NCBI GenBank assembly: GCA_014529385.2
Contig: CM043944.1
Span: 57,731,268 to 57,795,267 of the forward strand
DNA: 64,000 bases
Reading direction: 5' to 3'
Source: Adiantum capillus-veneris
Lineage: Eukaryota; Streptophyta; Polypodiopsida; Polypodiales; Pteridaceae
Below are positions 45,920-57,228 of this stretch, piece after piece. Within the stretch, counting starts at the first letter, position 1, and the number at the start of each line of letters is the position of its first letter. The notes beneath the pieces were generated by a model. That model worked only from the letters and a program-made list of their open reading frames with translations, was not told the DNA's origin and made no database searches. Position numbers and translations under genes: made by a program.

Positions 45920-46440
45920 TGTCGAACCAGCCCGACCTTGCTTTGCTTCTCTCGCTCTGCTCGGTATTCCAAGCCTCCAACCTCATCGTGTGTTTGTGCA
46001 TGCTCGATTTCCAGAAGCCAAAGCTCCAATTGCCTTCAAATCAAAAGCTTCTGCTCATGACCCGAGAGCTTGCTTGCTACCACTTGCTCGATTTGCTATC
46101 GATTTTGGCTTGCTACAGCTCGTGAGATGCTCGTGCTGCTTGCAGATGCCCAAGATTGTGAATCTGATACAATCCTTTCAATTGCTTGCACTATTGACTT
46201 CCTGCCCGCTTCTGCACGTGACTGCTCGAGTTGCGCCGACTTTGCTTCCAAGCCTTTAAGGCTCTGCTTTGCTCTACTCCATGCTTGCAATGCAACTTTG
46301 AGATCTACCTTGATTCCACTTGCTGATCGATTTTCTAAGTATTGATTTAGTGCCGATTCTTCCTACCAATCTCTCAAGAATCCCTCCTGCTTGGGTTTGT
46401 TGCACACGTGAAGCGTAGCCAGGGATGCCAACGAGCTCCC
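45920..46440 (-). pseudogene. Leader and possible Gag N-terminus
   Basis: The frame at 46096-46290 reads AKSAQLEQSRAEAGRKSIVQ and looks helical; it may be the start of Gag before the break that joins it to RT at about 45919. No conserved domain. Confidence 0.35.
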
Positions 46441-46443
46441 TGA

Positions 46444-46455
46444 GCTCTGATACCA
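46444..46455 (-). other. Primer-binding site (initiator tRNA-Met)
   Basis: TGGTATCAGAGC on the minus strand, two bases from the LTR at 46458. Confidence 0.85.
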
Positions 46456-46457
46456 AT

Positions 46458-47388
46458 TGTGGAGTGTGGGCGGAGAGTGTTCAAGAGAGGGAAGGAGAAG
46501 GGGAAGGGGATGAAGCACAGTGCACAGCAGGGAGTTTGGGTTAGTGGAGAGGAAAGTGAGAGAGTAGTCAACTCTCTCCCTTTCTCTCCCTATATTCATT
46601 TAGGTGAAAGTATAAACAGGGGCGGTTTCCCACGGCCACCTGGCCTACACCCCAACACCCCTTTCCCCTTTTGTGAGAGATTTAGGTAATTATTAAATGC
46701 AACTAAACTCTCATTGGACCCCTTTGCCTCCTGGCCAATAGGAATCAGGCAAGCCATTGAGCTGTTGAATGCTCATTGGTCCCCTTGGGAGACTGTCAAA
46801 TAGTCTTCTAGAGAGCTTAATTCCTATTGGTTCTTTTATTTAGTGTTTTTACATTAATTAAACTATATTTACTCTAGCCTAATTCTCATTGGTCCACCTC
46901 CAAGGCCATGCAATAGGATTTGAATACACCTTGTAGGCATCTGGGCTAGGGAGTTGACATGTGTCCCTCTTTCCCCTTGTGTACAAATGAAGATTGTGAG
47001 TGTGTGTGTGAGTTTCTCTCTCATCCCCTACTTGAAAGGCTCCCCCCCTCCTATGTAGGGATTATGAAGACTTTTTGTGACACACACAAAGCATCCAATT
47101 CCCCTAATGTTTGACCTTTGGACACAACCTTTGAATTTTGGAACCTTAGCATTTTGGAAGTCTTAATGGGCTGAACCTTAGGGTCTTTTAAGCCCATTGT
47201 TTCACATTTCTCTTTTGCAAATGGCCCCCCTTTGGATCCCTATTTTCCCTCCTTCGGATCCCTGATGTGGCCGGTCTGCTAGTGTAACCAATATTCTAGC
47301 TTTTTCTCCCCTGTCACTTCCCCATATTAAATGATCAGTTTAACATGAGAAAATCATTTAGGAGAATTAGATATTGATTATTATGACA
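46458..47388 (-). repeat. Shared or chimeric LTR between two Ty3 elements
   Basis: About 931 bp bounded by TGTCATAATAATC and CTCCACA on the minus strand. It serves as the 5' LTR of the permuted element below (PBS at 46444) and as the 3' LTR of the element above (purine-rich AAGAGAGAGGTAA directly precedes it). Its upper 730 bp match the LTR at 53174-55220, but its lower 200 bp do not, so it seems to be a hybrid. Confidence 0.75.
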
Positions 47389-47402
47389 TTACCTCTCTCT
47401 TG
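47389..47402 (-). other. Polypurine tract
   Basis: Minus strand AAGAGAGAGGTAA just before the LTR start TGTCATAA. Confidence 0.7.
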
Positions 47403-47742
47403 AAATCATAGTCATCCTGGACTATGGGGTAGAGAAGATAAAGCATATTCATTAGTCCTTTTTCCTAGCGGGTAGAGGATCCCTATGTTACCCTACGACA
47501 TCGTTCCAAAATGGATGACTAGTCCATTTGGCACTTGAGAGCCTAAGCTAGTGCAAGCATGTGTGCACATTAGTCCTCTCAATCTTCCATAGTAGAGTGA
47601 CAAGGTCTACTTGGTATTCGAGATACGTCGTCTCCACAAACTTGGTCTAAGCATGCATACTACTTCATTTTTGTGCACATTAAAGAAAAAGAGAGTCTTA
47701 TAAGACAAAAACTTTGTTCATTTTTAACATTTGTACATTTGC

Positions 47743-48135
47743 TTACTCTAGGGAAGCATTGTAAGCATTGACAAGGTTTAGGTTATCCTTTAATTGTATG
47801 CCATGCATCCATCTAGCATCTTCAAAATGATAATTCTTAAACTTAATAAGATATCGGATAGTCTTACCGCCTCTTAGTACCTTGTCTTCATGTCGGAGAA
47901 TGGACTCGGGCTGCAACACCTCTTCTTGGCCCTCGATCTCCAGTGGTTCTTGAGGTGGCTCTCCTTTGTAAGGCTTTAGTAGGCTCACATGGAAAGCATT
48001 GTGTGTGAGCCAATGATTGGGAAACTTGAGTTGATAGGCCATCTCATTGATTGGCCTAAGAATTTGGAAGGGACCATAGTACCTTTTTGCTAACTTAGCA
48101 TAGTACTTTTGATGTCTCGTAGGATTCTTGCCCAC
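47743..48135 (-). pseudogene. Integrase C-terminus with chromodomain-like end
   Basis: RYYGPFQILRPINEMAYQLK and HNAFHVSLLKPYKGEPP are the standard end of plant Ty3 integrases; RYLIKFKNYHFEDARWM corresponds to a degenerate chromodomain. Confidence 0.85.
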
Positions 48136-48147
48136 CGTGTGCCTTAA

Positions 48148-49318
48148 TCAAGCCTTGGGAAATTTGAGTAAGACCCAATCATTTTCTTTAAAGGCTTGGG
48201 CTCTTCTGTGCTTGTGAGTAGCAACCTTTTGCCTTTGTTGTGAGATAGAGATAGCATCCTTAATCTTTTGGACAGATTCTTGTTGGTCTTGGCTATACTT
48301 ATCTGTAGCGAAGATCTTCCCGTGTACCTTAAGTAGCAAGGGACTTTTTGATCCTCCCTCAATTACATCAAAAGGTGCTTTTCCCGTGGAAGTGTGTACA
48401 TTATTATTGTAGGCATACTCCACTAAGGGTAAGTACTTCTCCCATTGGGACCTTTGATCTACTTCCCGTTACATAGACTTTTAGTAGATCAAGAATTGTT
48501 AGGTTAGCCATTTCACTTTGGCCATCCGTTTGCGGGTGATAGGCCGAAGAGAAATTTAGCCTTGTTCCTAAATTCTCAAAGAGACCCTTCTAGAAGTTAC
48601 TGGTCATTCTAGGATCTCTATCCAACACTATGTACATTGGCAAGCCATGGGACTTGAAGATTTGTGAAATGAAGAGGGTTGCCATTTGATGGGCTCTGAT
48701 AGTCTTTTTGACATGTATAAAATGAGCTTGTTTACTGAACCTGTCTACTATCGTCCATATTTCCTGTATTCCCGTTGATAGACTTAGGAAATCCAAAGAT
48801 AAAATCCATGGATATGATCTCACATGGTGAATTAGGATTGGCAAAGGTTGAAGCAATCCAGGTTGCTTCCCTCTATGAACCTTCGTCTTTTGGCATACCA
48901 CACATTTAGAAACATACTCTTGTATGTTTGCTTTCATGGTAGGCCAAAAGAAATATGTTTCAATCCCCTTTAGAGTATACTGAATCCCTCTATGCCTTGC
49001 ATAAGGAGGAGCATGAGATTCATACATTACTTTCTCACGTAGTGAGCTAGTAACCCATAGTCTATTGCCGTAGAGAAGATAACTACCTTGTAAAGTAAAT
49101 GGTTCCTCTTTCTTCCCTAGTGCAAGGGCTGAAATCACATCTCTAAAATCAGGATCAATAGCATACTCATCTATCATAGAAGATAGATCATTGTGAGTTG
49201 CTATGGAAACCGCATTCACTCTCGGCCGTCTTGAGAGTGAATCGGCTACTTGATTATGCTTGCTAGCAATGTGAGCAATATGAAAATGAAATTGCGAAAG
49301 AAAGTTTTCCCGCCTCAT
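48148..49318 (-). pseudogene. Integrase core, frameshifted
   Basis: Frame 48590-49318 has HIASKHNQVADSLSRRP, the zinc region RHRGIQYTLKGIETYFFWP and CVVCQKTKVHRGK, and WTIVDRFSKQAHFI. A stop at about 48588 is followed by the YHPQTDGQSE region (carrying the last Glu) and then EYAYNNNVHTSTGKAPFDVI in 48148-48423. Confidence 0.88.
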
Positions 49319-49339
49319 TTGTTTGTCGGAGAGCTTGGT

Positions 49340-50407
49340 CTACATCATGAAGTAATTAAGACTTTGGTGATCCATTCGCAGAATGAAAGGAGTCCCCAAT
49401 AAATAGTGCTTCCATGAGTCTAAGGCATGTAGAACTGCAAGGAATTCCTTTTCATATATGCCTAGAGCTTGCTCAACAGGGTCGAGCCTTTGACTTTCAT
49501 AGCCTATGGCGTGCCCTTCTTGAAGCAAAACAGCTCCAAGGCAATCACCACAAGCATCACATTGGACCTCAAATGGTTGTGAGAGATCTGGTAGTGTAAG
49601 CACAGGTTGAGAGATAAGCTTTTCTTTAAGCTTTTTGAAAGCATTGTTCTCCTTGGGAGACCATGTGTACCTAACATTTTTCTTTGTTAGGTCATGTAAT
49701 GGTCCTGCTATTAGTGAGAACTTTTCTATGAAGTGTCTATAGTATGCGCACATACCTATAAATCTTCTTAACTCATGAAGATTCCTTGGTTTAGGCCATC
49801 CTTTTATTACCTCTAACTTTGATGGATCCATTTGGATGCCATCTTGAGAGATAATGTGACCTAAATACTGAATCTCCTGTAAGAAAAATTCACTTTTATT
49901 TCGATTAACATAAAATTTATTCTCTCTTAGAACTTGAAATATTACCTGGAGGTGTTGCTTGTGTTCATCTAATGAATTAGAGTAGATGATGATATCATCA
50001 AAGAACACTCCAATAAAGGTTCAGTGAGGTCTGAATAGCTTCTCCATGAAGCGGTTGAATGTGGCTGGTGCATTGGTCAAGCCAAAAGGCATGACAATGT
50101 ATTCGTAAAGACCAAACGTGGTGCAAAATGCGGTCTTTACAATGTCTTGATCAACTATCCTTATTTGATGATAGCCACTTTTTAGGTCAATCCTACTGAA
50201 GTAGGTGGACCCTTGTAGCTTCTCAAATAGGTCTTCTACTCGTGGAACGGGAAACCTATTTTTGATAGTGATCCTATTTAGTGCTCTATAGTCGGCACAC
50301 GTACGATATGTGCCATCTTTCTTTTGCACTAGTAGCACAGGAGAACAAAATGGAGATGAGCTAGGCCTAACCATTCCCTTCTCAAATAACTCATGCACTT
50401 GCCGCAT
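49340..50407 (-). pseudogene. Reverse transcriptase and first RNase H
   Basis: Frame 50021-50407 has [35 protein letters not shown] and [17 protein letters not shown] short break follows, and 49340-50008 starts with FFDDIIIYS (catalytic FxDD) and passes through YLGHIISQDGI into RNase H with VQCDACGDCLGAVLLQEG, YEKEFLAVLHALDSWKHYL and RMDHQSL. The break at 50009-50020 is a stop. Confidence 0.9.
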
Positions 50408-50837
50408 AATCTCCTCTTGTTGAGCTTGAGAAACTCTATAAGGAGGTTTGTTAGGCGGTGAAATTCCTGGAAGAAGTTCAATTGCATGGTCATCATTACC
50501 TAGTTTAGGAGGTAGCTCACAAGGGATGTCGTCAATAAAGACATCCTAAAACCCCTTGAGAAAATTGGATAACTCTAATTCCTTTTGATTGTGTATATTT
50601 TCTTTTGCTAAAACATTAGGTTCATTTCGAGAATCTTTAACAAAAATCATGTACACGGAAATAGAGATCTTTATTGACTTGTTGAAAGCTTGTGTATGTA
50701 CAATGGGTATAGTGTTACCCATTTCCTTAGCATCTATATACATATCTTTTTCCCTAAACTTAAAGGAGATTCTCCTTTCAGGGAATTTAACATTGGCATC
50801 CATGCGATCAAGCCATGGTGCCCCTAGGATTACATCC
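50408..50837 (-). pseudogene. Protease end and start of RT, frameshifted
   Basis: Frame 50546-50878 contains EDVILGAPWLDRMDANVKF, the ILGxPWL second loop of the protease, then degenerate linker sequence. Confidence 0.75.
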
Positions 50838-52772
50838 TCATGCTTGAGAGGAGAGATAAAGAAGTCCTTTTTGTCCACATAGCTTTGGACATCGGAGCCT
50901 CAATTTCCCAATTAAGGGAGTGACTGAAGCTTCTTGCCCCTTGAAAGCACCGTCTGCGGGTAGTAAATCTCCCATTTCGTAGGCTTGTATGCCTAGCTTG
51001 GTGGCCAACTCTATAGATATAAAACTGTGAGTAGAACTAGGGTCAAAGAGAATAAAAGCATCATGTTCTCTTACCTTTCCCCAAGCATGGCATAGAGGAG
51101 ATCCTTTGTGGTGAATTTCCTCCTCTTGGATTTTGACCGAGGTAGCTCTAGGAGGTTCATGGCGGGTGTTCTTTTGGGGACAAGCGCGGTGCGCATGCCC
51201 TTGCTCACTGCACTTGAAACAGCGGTTATCTTTGCGATAATGCTCAAGCTCTTCAGGAGAGAGTTTATTTTTGCCTTTATAGACTCCCTTCTCTTTAGCT
51301 TTGTTGGAGTTTCCCTTAGGAGACTTTTGGACATTGTCCTTCCCCTTAGGCTCATTGGACGCCTTGTTTTCCGGGGGCTTGGAATTTCTTTTAGTCCCCG
51401 TTTGAAAATTGATTCGACAGGCCACCATAGTATGGTGTATAACCGCCGATATGGTGTGTGGCCTTTGGGAGTTGACATACTCCGCCATTTCTTTGGTTAA
51501 GCCCGCACAAAATTCTTGCTTTTTCTCTCCAAAATTCAACTTCTTGAAGACAATGGCTTTGAGTTGTAAATCCCAAAACTTGTCTACATATTTGTGGATG
51601 GATTCGTAGGGAGAGAGCTTCAAGCTTGGCCATTCGGTGAGTACTTTGTCTTTGGCATCGGTGGCCAAAAACAGCTTCATAATGGAAGCTCTTAAAGCTT
51701 TCCATGTTCGTGGAGCTTCACCATTGGCTCATAGGCTAGACCACCATTGTCTGGCAGACTTTTGAAAGTGCATAGCTACATGGCGTAGCTTAGAGGACTC
51801 CATGAACCCCTCATCTCCAAACGCCGCATCGAATTGTTGGATAAAGGCCAAGACTTTGTCCGTAGCACCAAAAGTGCATAGCTACATGGCGTAGCTTAGA
51901 GGACTCCATGAAGCCCTCATCTCCAAACGCCGCATCGAATTGTTGGATAAAGGCCAAGACTTTGTCCGTAGCACCAAAAGTGCCATCATAGGTAAGGAAA
52001 GAGATGATATTCCCTCCCTTTTTGAATTCTTGAGCTTGGACGACCTCTTTCACGCGGCATAGGATTTCTTATGGCCTCTTCTTTTTGATGGTTCAAAGGT
52101 TGCACCATCACTTTCTTCAAAAGATGAAGAATTTCAGGAAGATGGAGAAGAGGGTGACCTCTTTCTCGCCTTTTTCTTTCCTTGATCTTCTTTGTCTTCA
52201 CCATCACTTTCATAAGAGGAAGAGGATGAAGAAGATGGAGAAGAGGGTGTCCTCTTTCTCGCCTTTTTCTTCTCTTGCTTTTTGTCATCCCTCTTTGAAG
52301 TATGGTGTGGAGAAGTATGCGATTGTCTTCTCCGTTTTGGAGGTGATGAAGAGCGTTTAGCCCGCCGTCTTCATGGAGCCATCTCCGCCGAGGTGGCGGG
52401 AAACTCACTTCTTTCTCGTTCTTTCGGTGGAGGCTCTTGATTTCTCCTTTGAGAAGGAGATGCGTCATCAAGGAGAAAATTTCTGAGCCCTTCATATGGA
52501 TCTTCTTCTTCTTCCCGAATTTGAGAGAGACCTCTTTTAAAAGTCTCGCAAGGAGGCTTCCTAGGTGTTCTCTCGTCATGATGGGGAGCTTGGAGAATCC
52601 CATGAGCACGTAGATGCCGTTGCACTTCACTTTGGAGGGATGGATTGCCCATAGCTTGTTGAAGCCTAGAAAATAGATAGTTAACAAGCATCGGGGCATC
52701 ATTAGTAGCTTGCTCATTAGAAAAATCAAATTTATCAACGTTAATTTCACTCTCTTTACTATTGTCAGCCAT
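50838..52772 (-). pseudogene. Gag with zinc knuckle and protease start
   Basis: Starts with MADNSKESEINVDKFDFSN at 52772; after TGA at about 52371 the same frame continues through a low-complexity Lys-Arg-Ser region with two copies of a KKKARKR(T/S)PSSPS unit. A 106-bp tandem duplication (51766-51977) shifts the frame. Gag resumes at 51680-50838 with LSPYESIHKYVDKFWDLQLK, the knuckle CFKCSEQGHAHRAC, and a protease-like LFDPSSTHSFISIELATKL, in which DPSS replaces DSGA. Confidence 0.85.
51766..51977. repeat. 106-bp tandem duplication in gag
   Basis: Two adjacent copies, each beginning AAAGTGCATAGCTACATGG; I see one mismatch between them. 106 is not a multiple of three. Confidence 0.95.
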
Positions 52773-53160
52773 TCTAACAACTTTTTAGGTGTACTTTGGC
52801 ACTTCAAGCCCTAGTTGCTACTCCTCTTTACCCCTTTAGACAAAGCACTCAAGCTACTATACCCGTGGCTCGAATACCATTAATTGCAACAAATAGAAGA
52901 GAGGTCGTTCAACACCAAAACAGCACAGGCTCCTGTCAAGCTTCTAATAGCTCAATAGTGGTTAAGCCATATGCAAGCCCCGTAGGACTCCACTATTAAG
53001 ACCATAGCTCTCGACAGTGATGCCCCGTTAATTGCACAAGGCAGGCACACTGCAAGGATGAAAAATTCGTATTCTACTTACTCAGATGCAATTAATAGTA
53101 TCAACTATTCATAGCTAGCTTGAGGACCTCCCTTCTTGAGCAAGAAAAGAGAAACCTTGT

Positions 53161-53172
53161 CCTCTGATACCA
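53161..53172 (-). other. Primer-binding site (initiator tRNA-Met)
   Basis: TGGTATCAGAGG on the minus strand, next to the LTR starting TGTAACA on the plus strand at 53174. Confidence 0.85.
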
Positions 53173-53173
53173 A

Positions 53174-55220
53174 TGTAACATTTAATGGTCTAGTAACTTG
53201 TGTGTAGCGGAAAATAGCATGAACATAGTGAGCATTTCATTAGAATAGATTCCTAATGAGAATAACAAGAGTACTTGGGTGGAGAGAGCAACAAAAAGCA
53301 TAACACCTAGTTAGATAGCATGAACAATACTTCAAAAGAGAGAGAAATTAAGCAATTGACAACAATTGAGGACCGGATTTGCATGGAGCCAGTCCCCCCC
53401 TCCAAAAGGCTTTGTATTATGGTTTCTCCCATCAAGAGAGACATTTTACAATACAATTCTTTGTGTTCTTTCAATACTAGCTAGTGCAATGAAGATGGAA
53501 ACTTCATGCACTAAGCAAAACACTTATTAAACACAACATCAATTCCCTCACGGTCTCAGACCCAAGACCTCACACACCTTCGAAGATGGTGAGAACTAGC
53601 GGGGTATGAGAGTAGATTGAGAGGGAGACGGAGTATTCTTACAAGAAGGAGTATTCTTACGAGAAAGATGTACATCTCTTCACATAGTCACTCATATTAG
53701 CATAGCTTAGCTTAGTAATTAGCATGGTAGAGGAGATGAGCATGCATTGAAACTTGGCTCTTGGTTGGATTTGCATCACAAAGCCAAGAGTTGTTGGTGT
53801 AGGCCTCCCTTCTCACAAGCTTGGAGTAGGCGGTAAGCTTTCCATTAAAGCTTGAGAAGGAGAGAGAGTCTTCTTTGCTTCACACATGAGATTGTGTGAG
53901 TGTGTGTGTGATAATGCCTTGCAAAAATCAGTCCCCTCTCTCTCTTAGTCGACCCCCCTTGCTAATTGCTCATGCTACAGCCCTATTGGACCTCCCTAGG
54001 CCTAGCCAATGGAAATTAAGTAGCATAAGTGATAGCCTTCTCACATGTGTCCCCCTTTCCCTTCTTGTGAGAGATTTAGGTAATTAATAAATGCAATTAA
54101 ACTCTCATTGGACCCCTTTGCCTCCTGGCCAATAGGAATCAGGCAAGCCATTGGGCTGCCGAATGCTCATTGGTCCCCTTGGGAGACTGTCCAATAGTTT
54201 CTCAGAGAGCTTAATTCCTATTGGTTCTTTTATTAAGTGTTTTAAAATTAATTAAACTAGATTTATTGTAGCCTAATTCTCATTGGTCCACCTCCAAGGC
54301 CATTTAATAGGTTTTGAGTACACCTTGTGGGCATCTTGGCTAGGGAACTGACATGTGTTTCTCTTTCCCCTTGTGTACAAATGAAGCTTGTGAGTGTGTG
54401 TGTGTGTGAGTTTCTCTCTCATCCCCTACTTGCAAGGCTCGCCCCCTCCTATGTAGGGATTATGAAGACTTTTTGTGACACACACAAAGCATTCAATTCC
54501 CCTAATGTTTGACCTTTGGACACAACCTTTGAACTTTGGAACCTTAGCATTTTGGAAGTCTTAATGGGCTGAACCTTAGGGTCTTTTAAGCCCATTGTTG
54601 CACATTGCTCTTTTGCAGATGGCCCTTTGGATCCCCATTGTGGCTGATATGCTAGCTTAACCAATATTCTAGATTTTTCTCCCTTGTTAGACATAGGATC
54701 CTCCTCCCAACCCCCCATAATATAGGTGGGCTCCTAGCCCCTTGCCCTAGACGGATCCCCTGTCCACACTGTCTAGCTCGGGCCCTGGCCGAAGTCCATG
54801 ACCACCCTAGTCCTTAGGTTTGACCCTTGTCTTGACAGTGTGAGTTTCTCTCTTATCCCCTACTTGCAAGGCTCGCCCCCTCCTATGTAGGGATTATGAA
54901 GACTTTTTGTGACACACACAAAGCATCCAATTCCTCTAATGTTTGACCTTTGGACACAACCTTTGAATTTTGGAACCTTAGCATTTTGGAAGTCTTAATG
55001 GGCTGAACCTTAGGGTCTTTTAAGCTCATTGTTGCACATTGCTCTTTTGCAGATGGCCCCGCTTTGGATCCCTATTTTCCCTCCTTTGGATCCCTACTGT
55101 GGCTGGTCTGCTAGCTTAACCAATATTCTAGCTTTTTCTCCCCTGTCACTTCCCCATATTAAATGATCAATTTAACATGAGAAAATCATTTAGGAGAATT
55201 AGATATTGATTATTATGACA
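53174..55220 (-). repeat. 5' LTR enlarged by duplication and inserted LTR
   Basis: About 2.05 kb with ends TGTCATAATAATC (upper) and TGTTACA (lower) on the minus strand. The part 54398-54684 is repeated at 54838-55140, and a 153-bp LTR of another family lies between them. Without these the LTR would be about 1.6 kb. Its lower 0.87 kb has no match in the LTR at 46458-47388. Confidence 0.75.
54685..54837 (-). repeat. Solo LTR of the 153-bp chromovirus family
   Basis: TGTCAAGACA...ATGTCTAACA on the minus strand, same length and recognisably the same sequence as the LTRs of the 24274-29647 element. Flanks are TCCCT and GTGTG, so there is no target duplication. Confidence 0.88.
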
Positions 55221-55950
55221 TCGTACACAATGAGACAAGAGCACAAACTTTTGACATCGAGAACACTTCTTAAAGGAGGGCCACCTTGTAAAGCCATGCC
55301 ATATGCTTTTATAGCTACACTTTCTTTCTAAAGAACCCCTCAAATTTTTTTCTTGCACAATAAATTATTCTTCATGTATTTTTTTCCATGGATATTGGAT
55401 ATCCCATCATTGGACATGTATGTGACACTCTTTTTGCTTCTACCCATGCGATTGTATTGCTACGACAAAAAATGATGCAACCCCACCTTGCACTTTAAAG
55501 GTTTATTGGATATCCCATCATTGGACATGTGCATGACACTCTTTTTGTTTCTACCCATGCTACGACAAAAAATGATGCAACCCCACCTTGGTTTACACGA
55601 ATTTGGACTTCTATATGCTGAAACAACAAGGACTTTGACAATGGATTTATCCACCAATGAAGACAACACATCCCATTAACAACCTTCCAACCTCCAATTC
55701 TCTCTCTAATACATATATGTATACAAACCTTGCTTCCATTGACATAGTCGTTAGTGTCCTCTTTTTGGTGTGGCTTGACTTGGTTTGCTATAATTATCAC
55801 TCGTATGTTCTTATGCATCATGATGGTCCAACTTGGGATGCTATAGCCAACATTTAGAGATGGCGATACATCATGTGAGTGGCTCGAAAGTAAGATCACT
55901 CAAATAAACTCACTCAATTCTTAGAAGTTCTTTGGAGTAGCCTTGAGACT
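55221..55950. other. Anonymous DNA with tandem duplication
   Basis: Contains two copies of a segment of about 90-100 bp (55393-55490 and 55504-55590) with GGATATCCCATCATTGGACA and CGACAAAAAATGATGCAACC, separated by a small indel. A stretch at 55250-55560 has patchy similarity to 12390-12600. No gene. Confidence 0.6.
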
Positions 55951-56290
55951 TCAAGAGATCTTGGGAACTACATAGCACTTCAAGTCCTTTGAAGCTAAGT
56001 ATTTTTCTTGCAGGACTAAAGATCCTCTATTTTGCAAACTTTGGTCCTCTAGTAGCCATAATTGCCTTGGTTTTGGATTATTGTGCCTTGTGTGAGAGGC
56101 CATAGAAGTATCACTTGTGCAATCTCCCTTGTTTGTAGATACTTGTCGCGTTTTTTGTTTTCCCTCTTTCTCATGCCTCTTTGTGAAGTTGTTTATCTTG
56201 GATTGCAACTCGTAGACACTAAGGTGCGGTTTTGGTAGCCACAACTTTGTTTGGCCTTCATAATATCCTTGTGCCTCCAAAGACTTCTTT
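55951..56290 (-). pseudogene. Second copy of the QGxYxGxxxxWxPK repeat ORF
   Basis: The 109-codon frame begins in LEAQGYYEGQTKLWLPK and continues with Lys- and Thr-rich sequence to a second, weaker unit (PRQLWLLEDQ) and a final CYVVPKIS. It matches the repeat of 11037-11858. No retroviral domain is near it on this strand. Confidence 0.55.
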
Positions 56291-57228
56291 GTAATGAGCC
56301 ACCGTGTTGAGTTGTTTTCCTATCTTGACTGGCCTTCAACCATCGAGACTCATCACCATCATTTGATTATTTATTTTGGACTAGTGCTTTCATCACCAAG
56401 ACTTGGCTTGGCCTCGCCCTATGTGAAGAGTATTTTGGTTGATAAATCTGTTTCTTTGCTTTTTTTCACCCATGGTGATGTCCTAGCTACTAGTGGAGCT
56501 CAGGAATCCATCACCAAGTTGCCCATCCTGAAATCAGGCAAACCTCTAGGGTTCTTTGATGAGCAAGCAGAACACTTGTTGGAAATTTTCTGTTGGACAT
56601 AAGGTTTGCCCATCAAGCCTATCTCAAATTGGCTATGTTCAGAAATGAAAGCTCGCGCTTCACTTTCAAAGGCTGAAGACAAAGGTATTAGTGGAGCCAC
56701 ATGATCCATTACTAGGGGCATCTGCAAAAGTTCATCATGTGAATTTTAAACAGATAAGAATAGCACTGTAGCATTGATGGAGGTCCATCCATAATTGACG
56801 AAGCACCACATCAACATGTAAATTCCCTTGACTTGCCACGTGAAATTCAGTTCCCTCAAAACAGGACTAAATGCTCCAGTTTGCAACAAAGAAATGCTCG
56901 AGTTTCCAATGCATGGCATGACATGGCATGGGGTCTGTAGATGTGGTTGACAATATCCTCCAAATATGTTGAAAGACTAGATCTTCTTAGCATTTTTATC
57001 AAGTAAAGCAATGCATTGTACGCTAGCTCCACTTTTGTATTAAGCACAACTCCAATCTGATGGGTGGTAGTTTCTAACCTTTTTGGCTTAGTGCATGTCC
57101 ATATTTGGGCAACACTTGAGTGACGGGCTTTGTGAATTGGAAACTTGACCATTTAGAAGTGGATCCCCTCTAGCTTGCTTTAAGAATCTCATCATGAATG
57201 TCATTGCCTTGTGTAATGCCACATGCCT
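56291..57228. other. Region downstream of the PPR gene
   Basis: On the minus strand just past the PPR stop, YILKACGITQGNDIHDEILK appears in another frame (about 57235-57180), so one more repeat has been cut off by a frame change. Beyond that, no gene is seen. Confidence 0.55.

Larger units (their letters stand above)
40700..46457 (-). mobile_element. Ty3 element with permuted domain order
   Basis: Read on the minus strand from the PBS at 46444-46455: leader and possible Gag start, RT (45919-45116), RNase H (45180-44482), integrase (44451-43440), then a Gag-like segment (43484-42026), protease (41980-41069) and a protease-RT linker (to 40709). The normal Ty3 order is gag-protease-RT-RNaseH-integrase, so the gag-protease block is displaced behind integrase. 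The RT start and integrase C-terminus are missing at the joints. Family is shared with the fragment at 3002-3388. Confidence 0.8.
47389..53173 (-). mobile_element. Decayed Ty3 chromovirus-like element
   Basis: Full order on the minus strand: PBS (53161-53172), leader, gag (52772-50838), protease, RT (50407-49340), RNase H, integrase (49318-48148), a chromodomain-like end (48135-47743), and a polypurine tract (47389-47402). Many stops and shifts make it inactive. The 5' LTR is 53174-55220. Confidence 0.9.
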
